DNA from: an uncultured Pseudomonadota bacterium
GTDB taxonomy: Bacteria > Bdellovibrionota_C > UBA2361 > CALMIO01
Direction of reading: 5' to 3'
DNA length: 64,000 bases
Assembly: GCA_937864035.1 (NCBI GenBank)
Contig: CALMIO010000008.1
Coordinates: 1 to 64,000, forward strand
In this document: positions 1 through 9,960 of the stretch, in pieces
Numbering within the stretch: position 1 is the stretch's first letter
How the letters are laid out: every line of letters begins with the position of its first letter
Made by a program: the position numbers and the translations under genes
Notes under the pieces: model-generated
The model's database searches: none
Seen by the model: the letters and a program-made list of their open reading frames with translations, nothing else
Told to the model about the DNA's origin: nothing

Positions 1-2
1 AC

Positions 3-335
3 CCCCCCCGACTGTCAACTAAGGAACCAAACAAAACAGGGTGGCTCCAAAAGAACCAACCCACTAAGGAACCAAACAAAACAGGGTGGCTCCAAAAGAA
101 CCCCAAAAGAACCAACCAAAAGAACCAAAAGAAAAGAAGAGAAGAACCAAAAGAAGAAGAAGAAGAAGCCACCCCAGAAGAAGAGCCAGAAGAAGAGCCA
201 GAAGAAGAGAACCCTTTTCCAAACTTTTTAAATGATTTTAGGCGGCGACGATTTTTATCCACTGCAAATTTGCCAAAATTAAAAAACAAGGCAATACACT
301 TACTTAATAAACACAACGAATCAATATCACCATAA
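3..335 (+). CDS. C-terminal end of a low-complexity protein (partial, open at left edge)
   Basis: A reading frame stays open from the left edge to a TAA at 333-335, about 110 codons. It starts with two copies of a 15-residue unit (TKEPNKTGWLQKN plus two residues), continues through a Lys/Asn/Gln-rich stretch and EEP repeats, and ends in an ordinary-looking basic tail of about 40 residues (NPFPNFLNDF, then RRRR). The 45-bp DNA repeat period is a whole number of codons, which favours coding. A second plus-strand frame is open to about 228, so the choice of frame is not proven. No domain is recognised and the start lies outside the window. It could be a repetitive surface or nucleic-acid-binding tail, or non-coding repeat DNA. 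Confidence 0.35.
   Translation, partial: PPRLSTKEPNKTGWLQKNQPTKEPNKTGWLQKNPKRTNQKNQKKRREEPKEEEEEATPEEEPEEEPEEENPFPNFLNDFRRRRFLSTANLPKLKNKAIHLLNKHNESISP
18..102. repeat. Two-copy 45-bp tandem repeat
   Basis: Positions 18-57 and 63-102 are identical over 40 bases (unit begins ACTAAGGAACC and contains CAGGGTGGCTCC), with a period of 45 bp. It is followed by CCAAAAGAA and AGAAGA/GAAGAAGAGCCA microsatellite-like sequence to about 210. Confidence 0.8.
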
Positions 336-424
336 TTCAAGAGACCGGCTCCAAAATTTATTTACTTTTAAACCAAATCATTTATACTGAAAGATAGGCT
401 TTTTTTAAATCATAAATTTACTAA

Positions 425-1105
425 ATGTTTTCCGGCATCGTCTTTGGACACTTCGAAGTCTTAAACTTGACCCGACTCAAACAATTCGCCAGACTACAAG
501 TTAAAATATCCCCCGAATTCCAAGAGAAATTTTCCACCAATATCGGCCAAAGCATCGCCGTTGACGGAGTCTGCCTAACCATCACCAACAACCAAAACTT
601 AACCCTAACTTTCGACGTCATAAGCGAAACTCTCGCCAAAACAACCTTGGGCGAACTTAAAGTGAAAGACACCGTGAATCTAGAAGGATCTTTAAACTTT
701 GGCGATCCAATCGGCGGCCACCTTTTATCAGGACACGTCGACGGTAAAGCCGAAATCATTAACATCGAAAATCCCCCAAATAACTATATATTAACAATTA
801 AACCACCAACTGATTTAACGCGATTTATCTTTAACAAAGGCTATGTCGCCCTAAACGGCGCAAGCTTAACAGTCTGCGACGCTAACCGTGAGCAATCAAC
901 CTTTAAAATCTACCTAATACCGGAAACCTTAAAAAAAACCTCCTTTGCTAACAAAAAAATCGGAGACAAAATCAACATCGAAGTCGACAAAAACACCCAA
1001 ACACTAGTAGAAACAACTTATGCAATCTTGTCAGAATTTTTAAAACAACATAAAGATCAATTAATCTCGGCAACGCAACAACAAACCTCTCTCCTCTCCC
1101 AATAA
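425..1105 (+). CDS. ribE: Riboflavin synthase, alpha chain
   Basis: Catalyses the dismutation of two 6,7-dimethyl-8-ribityllumazine molecules into riboflavin and a pyrimidinedione, the last step of riboflavin synthesis, in the cytoplasm. The N-terminus MFSGIV is the family hallmark. Two tandem lumazine-binding barrels are visible: the first has SIAVDGVCLTI, ETLAKTTLG and GGHLLSGHVDG, the second has VALNGASLTVCD and IPETLKKTS. The length of 226 aa is slightly above the usual 200-215 because of a Gln/Ser-rich tail after the second barrel. No strong Shine-Dalgarno and no FMN riboswitch are seen in the 90 bases upstream. The acylphosphatase gene follows within 15 bases and is probably co-transcribed. 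Confidence 0.95.
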   Translation: MFSGIVFGHFEVLNLTRLKQFARLQVKISPEFQEKFSTNIGQSIAVDGVCLTITNNQNLTLTFDVISETLAKTTLGELKVKDTVNLEGSLNFGDPIGGHLLSGHVDGKAEIINIENPPNNYILTIKPPTDLTRFIFNKGYVALNGASLTVCDANREQSTFKIYLIPETLKKTSFANKKIGDKINIEVDKNTQTLVETTYAILSEFLKQHKDQLISATQQQTSLLSQ

Positions 1106-1118
1106 ACAAAAATTGTCA

Positions 1119-1394
1119 ATGGATTTAGCTCGTTTCTTAATCCGCGTTTCAGGAAAAGTTCAAAAAGTCGGCTTCCGCAATTGGAGCGCCGAAAAAGCAA
1201 ACAAATTGCAATTAAAAGGTTTTGCAAAAAATCTCGCGGACGGTTCAGTCGAGATCGTAATCGAAGGTCTAAGAGAAAATGCCCGAAAATTTATAGATTT
1301 AACCGCAGTCGGACCCAATAGCGCAAAAGTCGAATTCCGCCAGATCAAAGAACAAACCTTTGTTGGCGAATTTGAAGATTTTAAGATCTTGTAA
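1119..1394 (+). CDS. acyP: Acylphosphatase
   Basis: Small alpha/beta enzyme that hydrolyses acyl phosphates such as carbamoyl phosphate or 1,3-bisphosphoglycerate. The signature VSGKVQKVGFRNW contains the phosphate-binding loop and catalytic Arg; the second motif GFAKNLADGSVEI carries the catalytic Asn. The Lys in QKVGFR replaces the usual Gly of QGVGFR. The length of about 91 aa is typical. I chose the ATG at 1119; an in-frame TTG at 1113 two codons earlier is also possible, and neither has a clear ribosome binding site. It lies just after ribE on the same strand. Confidence 0.92.
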   Translation: MDLARFLIRVSGKVQKVGFRNWSAEKANKLQLKGFAKNLADGSVEIVIEGLRENARKFIDLTAVGPNSAKVEFRQIKEQTFVGEFEDFKIL

Positions 1395-1505
1395 AGATAA
1401 AATAAATATTCTGAAAATAGCTAGCCAATAAAAACATTTTTGTAAGTTCAACGGAAAAACAGATCGGAAAATATCGGGGATGAGTACAAAAATATAATCA
1501 AACCT

Positions 1506-1928
1506 TTATCTCTTCTGACAAAGCTCAACTAAAACTCCATTCGCGCTTGATGGATGAATAAAAGCAACCAACATCTCTCTCGCGCCCAAACGAGGAGAGA
1601 GATCAACTAACTTATGTCCACCAGCCCGCAATCGCTCCAATTCAGCTTCAATATCAGTAACTAAGTAAGCAATGTGATGCAACCCCTCACCTCTTCTTTT
1701 TAAAAAAGAATACAACTTCGAATTTTCTCCAAACGGCGCCAAAATCTCAATTAGCGGAAAACCACCAGAAAAATCTCCGCCTCTGCCAAGAAAAACCACT
1801 TCGACCCCATAATCCTCAAGCCGCTCGCGACACACCTCCTGATATCCAAAATCATCGCTATAAACTTTTAAAGCTTTTTCCAGATCAAATACCGCCACCC
1901 CAACGTGATCAATCGTTCCAAAAGACAT
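1506..1928 (-). CDS. mce: Methylmalonyl-CoA epimerase-like VOC protein
   Basis: A 140-residue vicinal-oxygen-chelate fold protein. It opens with IDHVGVAV, carries IEILAPFG in the middle, RGEGLHHIAY (metal-binding His) and ends with VAFIHPSSANGVLVELC. These are the hallmark blocks of methylmalonyl-CoA epimerase, which interconverts (2R)- and (2S)-methylmalonyl-CoA in propionate metabolism. No mutase gene is present in this window, so the pathway cannot be confirmed. It lies downstream of groEL on the same strand, but a terminator hairpin separates them. Another small glyoxalase-type function is the main alternative. Confidence 0.85.
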   Translation of the reverse strand: MSFGTIDHVGVAVFDLEKALKVYSDDFGYQEVCRERLEDYGVEVVFLGRGGDFSGGFPLIEILAPFGENSKLYSFLKRRGEGLHHIAYLVTDIEAELERLRAGGHKLVDLSPRLGAREMLVAFIHPSSANGVLVELCQKR

Positions 1929-1980
1929 AAACCTATATCAAAAATAAAAAAGCATAAACCTCTAAAGATCTCCTATAAAA

Positions 1981-2034
1981 AAACCCGCTGGAGCAGTTTT
2001 TCCTATTACAGAAAACGCTCCAACGGGTTTTTGA
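1981..2034 (-). terminator. Rho-independent terminator of groES-groEL
   Basis: Read on the minus strand, CCCGTTGGAGC pairs with GCTCCAGCGGG (one T-G wobble); an inner TTTTC/GAAAA pairing extends the stem, and a run of seven T follows. It lies about 35 bases past the groEL stop, as expected for the end of the chaperonin operon. Confidence 0.85.
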
Positions 2035-2067
2035 TGATAAGTAGTCGATTAAAGCCAAAACAGACAA

Positions 2068-3717
<1,650 letters not shown>

Positions 3718-3786
3718 TTAAAATTAAAAAACAAAAATCAAAATAATAAAAATTAAATTAGAACGTCAGAAGCATCAGCTTAAAAA

Positions 3787-4086
3787 CTAAACCAATACCC
3801 CTAAAACATCCTCCTCACGAATAATTAACAGATCTTCGCCATCTACCTTAACATCCGTGCCAGCATATTTACCAAAGAGAACTTTATCGCCCTCTTTTAA
3901 ATCAAGCGGCACAACCGTACCATCTTCCCTAATTTTTCCCTTGCCAACAGCAACAACAACTCCCATCTGCGGTTTCTCTTTGGCGGTGTCTGGAAGAATG
4001 ATTCCGGAAGAAGTTTTCTCCTCTGCTTCCATTCTCTGAACAATTAGCCGATCTTGAAGCGGTCTAATTTTGGATTTTTTGCTCAT
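3787..4086 (-). CDS. groES: Co-chaperonin GroES
   Basis: Heptameric lid of the GroEL chamber, 99 residues. Family marks are [27 protein letters not shown] (the mobile loop that binds GroEL), [14 protein letters not shown] and [10 protein letters not shown]-like ending ([12 protein letters not shown]). A good ribosome binding site, AGGAG, lies about ten bases before the ATG. It is first in the groES-groEL operon. The 272 bases between it and the divergent gene at 4359 hold no CIRCE-like inverted repeat. Confidence 0.98.
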   Translation of the reverse strand: MSKKSKIRPLQDRLIVQRMEAEEKTSSGIILPDTAKEKPQMGVVVAVGKGKIREDGTVVPLDLKEGDKVLFGKYAGTDVKVDGEDLLIIREEDVLGVLV

Positions 4087-4358
4087 CGTCTATTTACTCC
4101 TATTTGAAAATATTGAAAAATATAAAAAACTAGAAAAATAACACCCTGAAAATACCCTCATTTATTTATAAAAACTTAAACTATACAATAAAGATCTTAT
4201 AAAAGCTAAAGTCTTAACCTTAAAGATCTTAAAAAAGATGAGGTTTTCTAGGTAGTTACTTTTTGTTAGTTAATAATTATTAAAAGCGCCTTTAAACTTA
4301 TTATTAAAATATAATTTTTGGCCTATCTCTCTATTATCATTATTCAGGAAAATTTCAA

Positions 4359-5393
4359 GTGCCAAAGCAAAATAAAATTACAATAAAAAAAGAAAAAAAC
4401 CCTCCGACAGAGAACCAACCAAATAACCCAACCCCCTTACTGGGGAAATTTCCCAAACCAAGCTCCCTACTAGGGTTAACATCCCCATCGTCAGCTATTG
4501 ATCCTAAAAAACTAAAAAGCGGCATTCAGTACTTAAAATCAGCCGGTCATACAATAACTATGCCTATTGATCCCTCAAAATATTTTGAGCGCTTTGATTA
4601 CCTCTTTAGCAATGGCTCTCCAAAAGAGCGCGCCAAAGCTTTGATCTCTCTTTTTAAAAATCCAAAAGTAGCCGCTATTATCGCAGCTCGCGGAGGTTAC
4701 GGCGCAATCGAAATTTTGCCGCATTTAGACTATGCAACCATCAAACACCACCCCAAAATAATAGCCGGTTTTTCAGATTGCACTGCTATATTCTCAGCTA
4801 TTTGGAAATATTGCTCATTAGTCTCCCTACACTGCTATTGCATTCCATTGTTAGCATCTCAACCTAAAGAAAACACAGCCGCCCAACAAACCCTGAATAT
4901 CACAATGGAATACTTGAAGGGTAAATTAAAAAATCCATATAAGGGAATGAAATTTCCCAACATCGGCGGCAAAGAAAAAGCCAGCGGCAGGCTTATTGGA
5001 GGCAATTTAGCAACTTTCGTCAGTCTACTGGGCTCTCCTTACGAAGCTTCGCTAGATAACAATATACTTTTTTTTGAAGATGTTAACGAACCCCCTTACA
5101 AAATAAGCAGACTTTTAACCCAACTTGAATTAGCAGGCAGATTAAAAAAAATTGCTGGCGTCCTAATTGGAGATCTAGCGATGGATATCAAAAAACCTTT
5201 TGATTCGCCAAACGGCAAAAACGGCCCAAGCGCCTTAACTGTTTTAGAGAGATTTTTTTCTCGATATAAAATTCCGGTATTAATTGGCCTACCGTTTGGG
5301 CATTGTTTTCCTTGCTATCCACTCCCTTTTGGTGGTTTAGCAGAGATTAGCGGCGGCAAACTTGAATTAGTCGATGCTTGCGGAGTAAACTAA
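4359..5393 (+). CDS. LD-carboxypeptidase (S66, LdcA/MccF family)
   Basis: Serine peptidase of the S66 family, whose members remove the terminal D-Ala from murein tetrapeptides during recycling (LdcA) or inactivate microcin C (MccF). The family blocks are RGGYGAIEILPHLDY, the nucleophile in GFSDCTA (Ser about 139), FEDVNEPPYKISR (Glu about 240) and GLPFGHC (His about 315), so the catalytic triad is intact. The length of 344 aa is normal. No signal peptide is evident, which fits a cytoplasmic recycling enzyme; the first 40 residues are Pro/Asn-rich and probably disordered. The start is GTG with AGGA upstream, and a TATAAT lies at 4310-4315. A degenerate serine hydrolase gene follows six bases after the stop. 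Confidence 0.9.
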   Translation: MPKQNKITIKKEKNPPTENQPNNPTPLLGKFPKPSSLLGLTSPSSAIDPKKLKSGIQYLKSAGHTITMPIDPSKYFERFDYLFSNGSPKERAKALISLFKNPKVAAIIAARGGYGAIEILPHLDYATIKHHPKIIAGFSDCTAIFSAIWKYCSLVSLHCYCIPLLASQPKENTAAQQTLNITMEYLKGKLKNPYKGMKFPNIGGKEKASGRLIGGNLATFVSLLGSPYEASLDNNILFFEDVNEPPYKISRLLTQLELAGRLKKIAGVLIGDLAMDIKKPFDSPNGKNGPSALTVLERFFSRYKIPVLIGLPFGHCFPCYPLPFGGLAEISGGKLELVDACGVN

Positions 5394-5399
5394 AAGTTA

Positions 5400-6668
5400 A
5401 TGAGAGCAAGTAAAAAAACAACCTCACATCACCAACAAACCATGCAACCTTTCCCAGCGAAGGATAATGCATCTTTTTCAATTCGGGAAAGCTCAGCCAT
5501 GGAAATAACAACCTTACTAACACAAGGAGTCAGCGATGGAGTAGCGCCAGCAATCTCTCTACTAATAGCGGAAGGGAATAAAATACTCTTTTTAAAAACA
5601 GTTGGTCAGCGCGGCTACGATCAACAAGATCCGCAACTTCAGGGAGAAGTGAATGCCGAAACGGTTTTTGACATAGGCTCATTAACCCTGCCTCTAATCA
5701 CGACCACAATCTTAATGCGCCTCCATCACCAAGGTTTGATTGATGTGCACCATAAAGTTTCCAGATACATCCAATCATTCAACACTTTCGGCAAAGAAGA
5801 GATCACCATCGCTGATCTTTTAAGCCATACTTCAGGCTTGGCGGCTTATCACCCTTTCTATCAAGAGCTGACCAAGGAAAATGCCGAAAAAAGACTTGGC
5901 ATCCTCACAAGCCGCGGCGCCCGTGATTATATTTACAACGCAATTATCAGGTCGCAACTCCGTTTCGAACCGAGATCTCGCTGTCTGCCAAGTGATCTTG
6001 GCGGAATCCTGCTTGGGCTGCTAATTGAAACAGCTAGTGGAATGAATCTTGATACCGCTTTCCAAAGATTAGTGGCTTTTCCACTTGGACTAAAGAGCAC
6101 TGGATTTATTGATCTCGCCCTCAGCAAACGGCGCGGTTGGCAGCCAGCCTTCGAGAAGATCGCTCCAACCGAGGAGTGTCAATGGCGCAAGCGGATTTTA
6201 TGTGGAGAACCCTTCGACGAAAACTGCGCCGCCATGGGAGGCATCGCAGGCCATTCAGGCATATTCACAAACATTCTTGATTGCCAAAAAATATGCTGCG
6301 AATTAATCGCCGCTTATCAAAACAGAAGCGGTTTGATTTCTGGGGAGACAATTAAGCTCTTTTGGAGCGACTTAAACAACGACAATCAAAATAGCGGCAC
6401 CTATGGCATAAATAAAGAAGAGAAGCTTAGTAAATTAATCTTAGGTTGGGAGATAGCGACCTCTGATTATAACAACACCTCTGGTTTTGGGGAAGAAATT
6501 ATCAGCAGCAGCGGCAACACAGGCTGTTTTATCTGGCTGAATCCGACCAACTCCATTCAGATTCTTCTATTTAGCAACACAGTTCATCCTGTTAGAGCCA
6601 ATAAAAAAATCCAACAGTTTAAGGAGGGTGTTTATGCAATGGCTTTAAACGCATTGCGGTTACCATAG
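5400..6668 (+). CDS. Beta-lactamase-fold (S12) serine hydrolase homologue lacking catalytic motifs
   Basis: The overall pattern is that of the class C beta-lactamase/EstB family: VFDIGSLT, ADLLSHTSGL, GGILLGLLIETASGM, FPLGLKSTGF, DENCAAMGGIAGHSGIF and SSGNTGCFIWLNP are all in the expected order. All three active-site motifs are altered, however. SxxK reads SLTL (Ser about 94, Leu at the Lys position), YxN reads PSD (about 197-199), and HTG/KTG reads NTG (about 373). I therefore infer a pseudoenzyme, perhaps a binding or regulatory protein, although the frame is intact over 422 residues. No signal peptide is clear, so it is probably cytoplasmic. It sits six bases after the LD-carboxypeptidase, suggesting a shared role in murein metabolism. 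Confidence 0.8.
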   Translation: MRASKKTTSHHQQTMQPFPAKDNASFSIRESSAMEITTLLTQGVSDGVAPAISLLIAEGNKILFLKTVGQRGYDQQDPQLQGEVNAETVFDIGSLTLPLITTTILMRLHHQGLIDVHHKVSRYIQSFNTFGKEEITIADLLSHTSGLAAYHPFYQELTKENAEKRLGILTSRGARDYIYNAIIRSQLRFEPRSRCLPSDLGGILLGLLIETASGMNLDTAFQRLVAFPLGLKSTGFIDLALSKRRGWQPAFEKIAPTEECQWRKRILCGEPFDENCAAMGGIAGHSGIFTNILDCQKICCELIAAYQNRSGLISGETIKLFWSDLNNDNQNSGTYGINKEEKLSKLILGWEIATSDYNNTSGFGEEIISSSGNTGCFIWLNPTNSIQILLFSNTVHPVRANKKIQQFKEGVYAMALNALRLP

Positions 6669-6694
6669 TTCTTACCAATCATAATCAAAAAATA

Positions 6695-7774
6695 ATGTGG
6701 GAAAAATTAAAAAAAGTTGAGAGACATTTTGAAGAGATTGGACGGCAATTAACCGACCCAAAAGTGATAGCCGATCGCGCTCTTTTTCAAAAACTTTCAA
6801 AAGAACATAAAGATCTGCTAGAAATTATTTCGACCTTTCGCGCTTACCGCAAAGCCGAAGAGGAGCACGCCGCCAATCGTGAGATTATAGAAAACGAAAC
6901 CGATTCAGAGCTTAAAAGTTTAGCTCTCGAAGAGCAGGCTCTGCTTGAAAAAGAGCTTCCACTCCTGCAAGAACAACTTAAGGTGCTTCTTCTTCCTAAA
7001 GATCCAAACGACGAGAAAAACGTAGTGCTCGAAATCCGCGCCGGAACCGGCGGCGACGAAGCCGCTTTGTTTGCCGGAGAATTGTTTAGAGCTTACCTTA
7101 AATATTGCGAAAGCAAAGGGTGGAAAGTTTCTCTTATGTCGGAAAGTCACGGTCCAAAGGGCGGCTATAAAGAGGTAATCGCCGAAGTTAACGGAGAAGG
7201 GGCTTTTAGCAGACTCAAATTTGAACGGGGCGTCCATAGGGTGCAACGAGTGCCGGAAACTGAAGCAATGGGAAGGGTTCACACCTCAACCGTTACCGTG
7301 GCTGTTTTGCCGGAAGCTGAAGATGTCGAGATCGCCATTAGCGAAAAAGATCTTAGAATTGACGTTTATCGCTCAAGTGGTCCGGGGGGACAAAGTGTTA
7401 ACACCACTGACTCGGCGGTTCGCATAACTCATATTCCAACTGGCATCGTGGTAGCTATGCAAGACGAAAAATCACAGCATAAAAATCGTGAGCGAGCAAT
7501 GAAAGTCTTGCGAGCCCGCCTTTACGAAGCAAAACTCAAAGAGCTTGAATCTCAGAGGCGCGATGATAGGCGATCTCAGGTTGGCAGTGGCGAGCGCGCC
7601 GAAAAGATTCGCACCTACAATTTCCCTCAATCTAGGGTGACCGATCATAGGATTGGGCTTTCAGTACATGCCATTGATCAAATTATGCAGGGCAATCTTG
7701 ATCAATTAATCGATCCTTTGATCACGCATTATCAAACAGAGGCTTTAAAAACCTCCAGCGAACAGGAAAACTAA
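6695..7774 (+). CDS. prfA: Peptide chain release factor 1
   Basis: Recognises UAA and UAG stop codons and triggers peptide release. The catalytic GGQ lies in SSGPGGQSVNTTDSAVR (GGQ about 231-233). HTSTVTVAVLPEAED is typical of the RF1/RF2 core, and PET in RVQRVPETEAMGR occupies the position of the tripeptide PxT that selects RF1 codons. The length of 359 aa is normal for RF1. prmC starts four bases after the stop, so substrate and its methyltransferase are translated together. Confidence 0.98.
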   Translation: MWEKLKKVERHFEEIGRQLTDPKVIADRALFQKLSKEHKDLLEIISTFRAYRKAEEEHAANREIIENETDSELKSLALEEQALLEKELPLLQEQLKVLLLPKDPNDEKNVVLEIRAGTGGDEAALFAGELFRAYLKYCESKGWKVSLMSESHGPKGGYKEVIAEVNGEGAFSRLKFERGVHRVQRVPETEAMGRVHTSTVTVAVLPEAEDVEIAISEKDLRIDVYRSSGPGGQSVNTTDSAVRITHIPTGIVVAMQDEKSQHKNRERAMKVLRARLYEAKLKELESQRRDDRRSQVGSGERAEKIRTYNFPQSRVTDHRIGLSVHAIDQIMQGNLDQLIDPLITHYQTEALKTSSEQEN

Positions 7775-7778
7775 TCGT

Positions 7779-8636
7779 TTGAACACCATTAAACTAACGG
7801 AATTTTTAAAATTTTCAAGCGACCTACTGAAAGGGGTTGCCAACAACCCCCAGCTTGAGGCGCGTCTTATTATTGCCGACGTTTTAAAAATTGACCGGTT
7901 AAATTTTATTAGCAAACCAGATCTGCTTATGTCAAAAGATCAGATCAAAATAATAGCCACTCATATCCGCAAACGACGCGCCGGACAACCGCTTTCGCTG
8001 ATTCTCGGCGAAAAGGAGTTTTTTTCCTTGAATTTTAAAGTCAATCAGTATGTTCTGACACCACGGCCGGAAAGCGAATTTTTGGTCGAGCGGGGTATTT
8101 ATCACCTAGAAAAAATGCAGAGCCAAAAAGAGAAACTAAAAGCGCTTGACTTAGGCACAGGCTCGGGAGCGCTAGCCTGCGCTTTGGCGAGCGAATCGGC
8201 AAAAAAAAAGATCAATCTCGCCATTACCGCAAGTGACGTCTGTGAACTAGCCTTAAAAACAGCCAAAGAAAACGCCTGTCGCCTTAACATAAGCGATCAG
8301 ATCTCTTTTGTGCTGTCAGACTGGTTTTCAAACATTGACGAAAAATTCGATCTTATCTTATGCAATCCACCATATCTAATGGAAAAATCAACGGTGGGCG
8401 TTGAAACTCTTTACGAACCTATAAAGGCTCTTTACGCAGGCAAAGATGGCTTGGACGCTTATCGTTTAATTGTAAAAAATCTGAGAAATTGTTTAGAAGA
8501 TTCTGGTGTGTTCGTTGGAGAATTCGATCCCACCGCCAAAGGAAAGCTTCTTGAGCTGGCAGAAGCATGTCAACTTAAATGCTCTCTTTTTGGAGAAACC
8601 GAGCCAACCAGCCGTTTTATTGAAATCAACCTTTAA
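7779..8636 (+). CDS. prmC: Release factor glutamine methyltransferase
   Basis: S-adenosylmethionine-dependent enzyme that N5-methylates the glutamine of the GGQ motif in release factors. It has the N-terminal helical domain, the SAM-binding LDLGTGSGALACALA and the catalytic NPPY (about 196-199) in LILCNPPYLMEK, plus YEPIKALYAGKDGLDAYR typical of PrmC. The length of 285 aa is normal. The start is TTG at 7779, with AGGA about eleven bases upstream inside the end of prfA. The pairing with prfA supports the call. Confidence 0.96.
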   Translation: MNTIKLTEFLKFSSDLLKGVANNPQLEARLIIADVLKIDRLNFISKPDLLMSKDQIKIIATHIRKRRAGQPLSLILGEKEFFSLNFKVNQYVLTPRPESEFLVERGIYHLEKMQSQKEKLKALDLGTGSGALACALASESAKKKINLAITASDVCELALKTAKENACRLNISDQISFVLSDWFSNIDEKFDLILCNPPYLMEKSTVGVETLYEPIKALYAGKDGLDAYRLIVKNLRNCLEDSGVFVGEFDPTAKGKLLELAEACQLKCSLFGETEPTSRFIEINL

Positions 8637-8737
8637 AAAACAAGCCCCCGACGCGGCGGTTTGGACCGGCAGTCGAATATAAAGCCGACTCACAAACTAT
8701 TTTGAGGCAGGTGTGCCGAAAAAATTTAAAACAAATA

Positions 8738-9490
8738 TTACTGAACCTCAGGCGGAGGCAAAACTATACCTTGCCCATGTTGTTGAATGCCGCTGAAGCG
8801 AGCTCCTCCATCTTTGTAAGGATCCGACTCAATCACCCTATCCATTAACCAATTAAGCAACAGCCCAAGCCCCCAAGTGGTGCTCGGATTTCTTACGCCA
8901 TCATGAGCTCCATAAACATAATGAGGATATTTTTCTTGAAAATTTTTATATGTTTCCACAGACTCGGTGGTTTTCTTTGCAACTTCAAGGAGCCACCCAA
9001 TTGATCTCGCTATAACACCTTTAGATTCAATGTTGTCAGTGGCAAGCTGTTCAAGCCTTTCTAAAAAATCAGCAAAAACAACTGCAACTCTTTCTTTGAC
9101 GGTTGTATATATACCCCTTAAGTTTTTCTTGTCGTCAATACTAACTTCCCTATCAGGGAAATGAACAGCGATCTGTTGCGCAACACGATCGGCATCAGGA
9201 AGGGTTACGGACATTAGTGTTGTTTCGCGCCAACTTGGTAAGAATGCTTGAAATTGGAGCATCTCCGTTGCTTGGGCGCCCAATTCCTCCCCAAGCTCTC
9301 TTATTAGATTGCTCTTCAACGACGCCGTAAAAGATTGCCCAGCTTTAATTTCATTATATGTAAATTTCGGATCTTCTCCGCGGACAAGATAATCCTGCAA
9401 AAGAGCATAGAAAAGATTTGGCGGCGCAGTTTTGTCGGGATTCTTGTTAATCCAATCAATCTCCTGATCAGATAATACCGCCCGGTAGTG
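8738..9490 (-). pseudogene. Downstream part of a frameshifted gene of unknown function
   Basis: The frame is open on the minus strand from 9490 (just after a TAG) to its stop at 8738, about 250 codons. The first conventional start codon is a TTG at 9400, with no ribosome binding site. Residues before it (SDQEIDWINKNP and the following LFYALL) look like normal protein, so the reading most likely enters from the upstream frame that ends at 9468. The two frames overlap by about 20 bases. The C-terminus is predicted soluble and no family is recognised. A 1-base slip near 9470-9490, real or a sequencing error, would join this to the next feature into one protein of about 365 residues. Confidence 0.55.
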
Positions 9491-9824
9491 CTATTTTTCG
9501 CTTGTCCCCAATTTTCCCTAATTGAACAGCAACATTTATTTTTCTAGAAATAGCATCTGCATCAACATCAGGACCAGCAAGCAATTCCATCCAATTTTTG
9601 CTAATTATAGCGGCGGCGGCATATTTATCAAATTTTATTCCGTTTTCTGGAATGTTTGGAGAAGCGGATATAGCTCCGGCATCCTTAATAATTTGTTCGA
9701 AACTCTTAGTAACATCGGCAAACTCACCTGCTAGTTTATCTAGAACTTCTGCGACTTCATTAAATCTTAGAGCTGGAAGCCGGTCAATTTGATTTGGTTT
9801 TTCTTGAGCAATATGATGATCCAT
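9468..9824 (-). CDS. Upstream part of the frameshifted gene, unknown function
   Basis: A 118-residue frame beginning MDHHIAQEKPNQ and ending ALPGGII. It is mostly helical, acidic and soluble, with no family recognised. It stops at a TGA while the adjoining frame continues without its own credible start, so it is probably the N-terminal part of a single longer protein. The ATG is preceded by a T/A-rich stretch with no strong Shine-Dalgarno. A divergent gene begins at 9961. Confidence 0.5.
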   Translation of the reverse strand: MDHHIAQEKPNQIDRLPALRFNEVAEVLDKLAGEFADVTKSFEQIIKDAGAISASPNIPENGIKFDKYAAAAIISKNWMELLAGPDVDADAISRKINVAVQLGKIGDKRKIALPGGII

Positions 9825-9849
9825 AAAAAACTTAGTTAAATAAAAGTTA

Positions 9850-9878
9850 TTGACAGAAAAATCAAACAGGATTATATA
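9850..9878 (+). promoter_or_regulatory. Sigma-70-type promoter for the gene at 9961
   Basis: TTGACA (9850-9855), a 17-base spacer and TATATA (9873-9878). This matches the housekeeping consensus almost perfectly and would give a leader of about 75 bases before the ATG at 9961. Confidence 0.65.
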
Positions 9879-9960
9879 ACAATCTTTTGCGCTTTGTCAA
9901 ACAATTTAGCGAAAAAATTCAATAAAACCAAAATAAAGAGATAAATAATAAGGATAAAAA

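Noticed and set aside
1-210. Low-complexity region as a CRISPR array
   Set aside because: There are only two direct copies, with no spacers of constant length and no cas genes.
336-424. Possible FMN riboswitch before riboflavin synthase
   Set aside because: The space is only about 90 bases and lacks the conserved purine-rich blocks of the FMN aptamer.
4087-4358. Possible CIRCE (HrcA) operator before groES
   Set aside because: No TTAGCACTC with its inverted partner is present; only A/T-rich sequence is seen.
8637-8737. G/C-rich stretch that looked like a tRNA remnant
   Set aside because: No acceptor or T-arm pairing could be formed.
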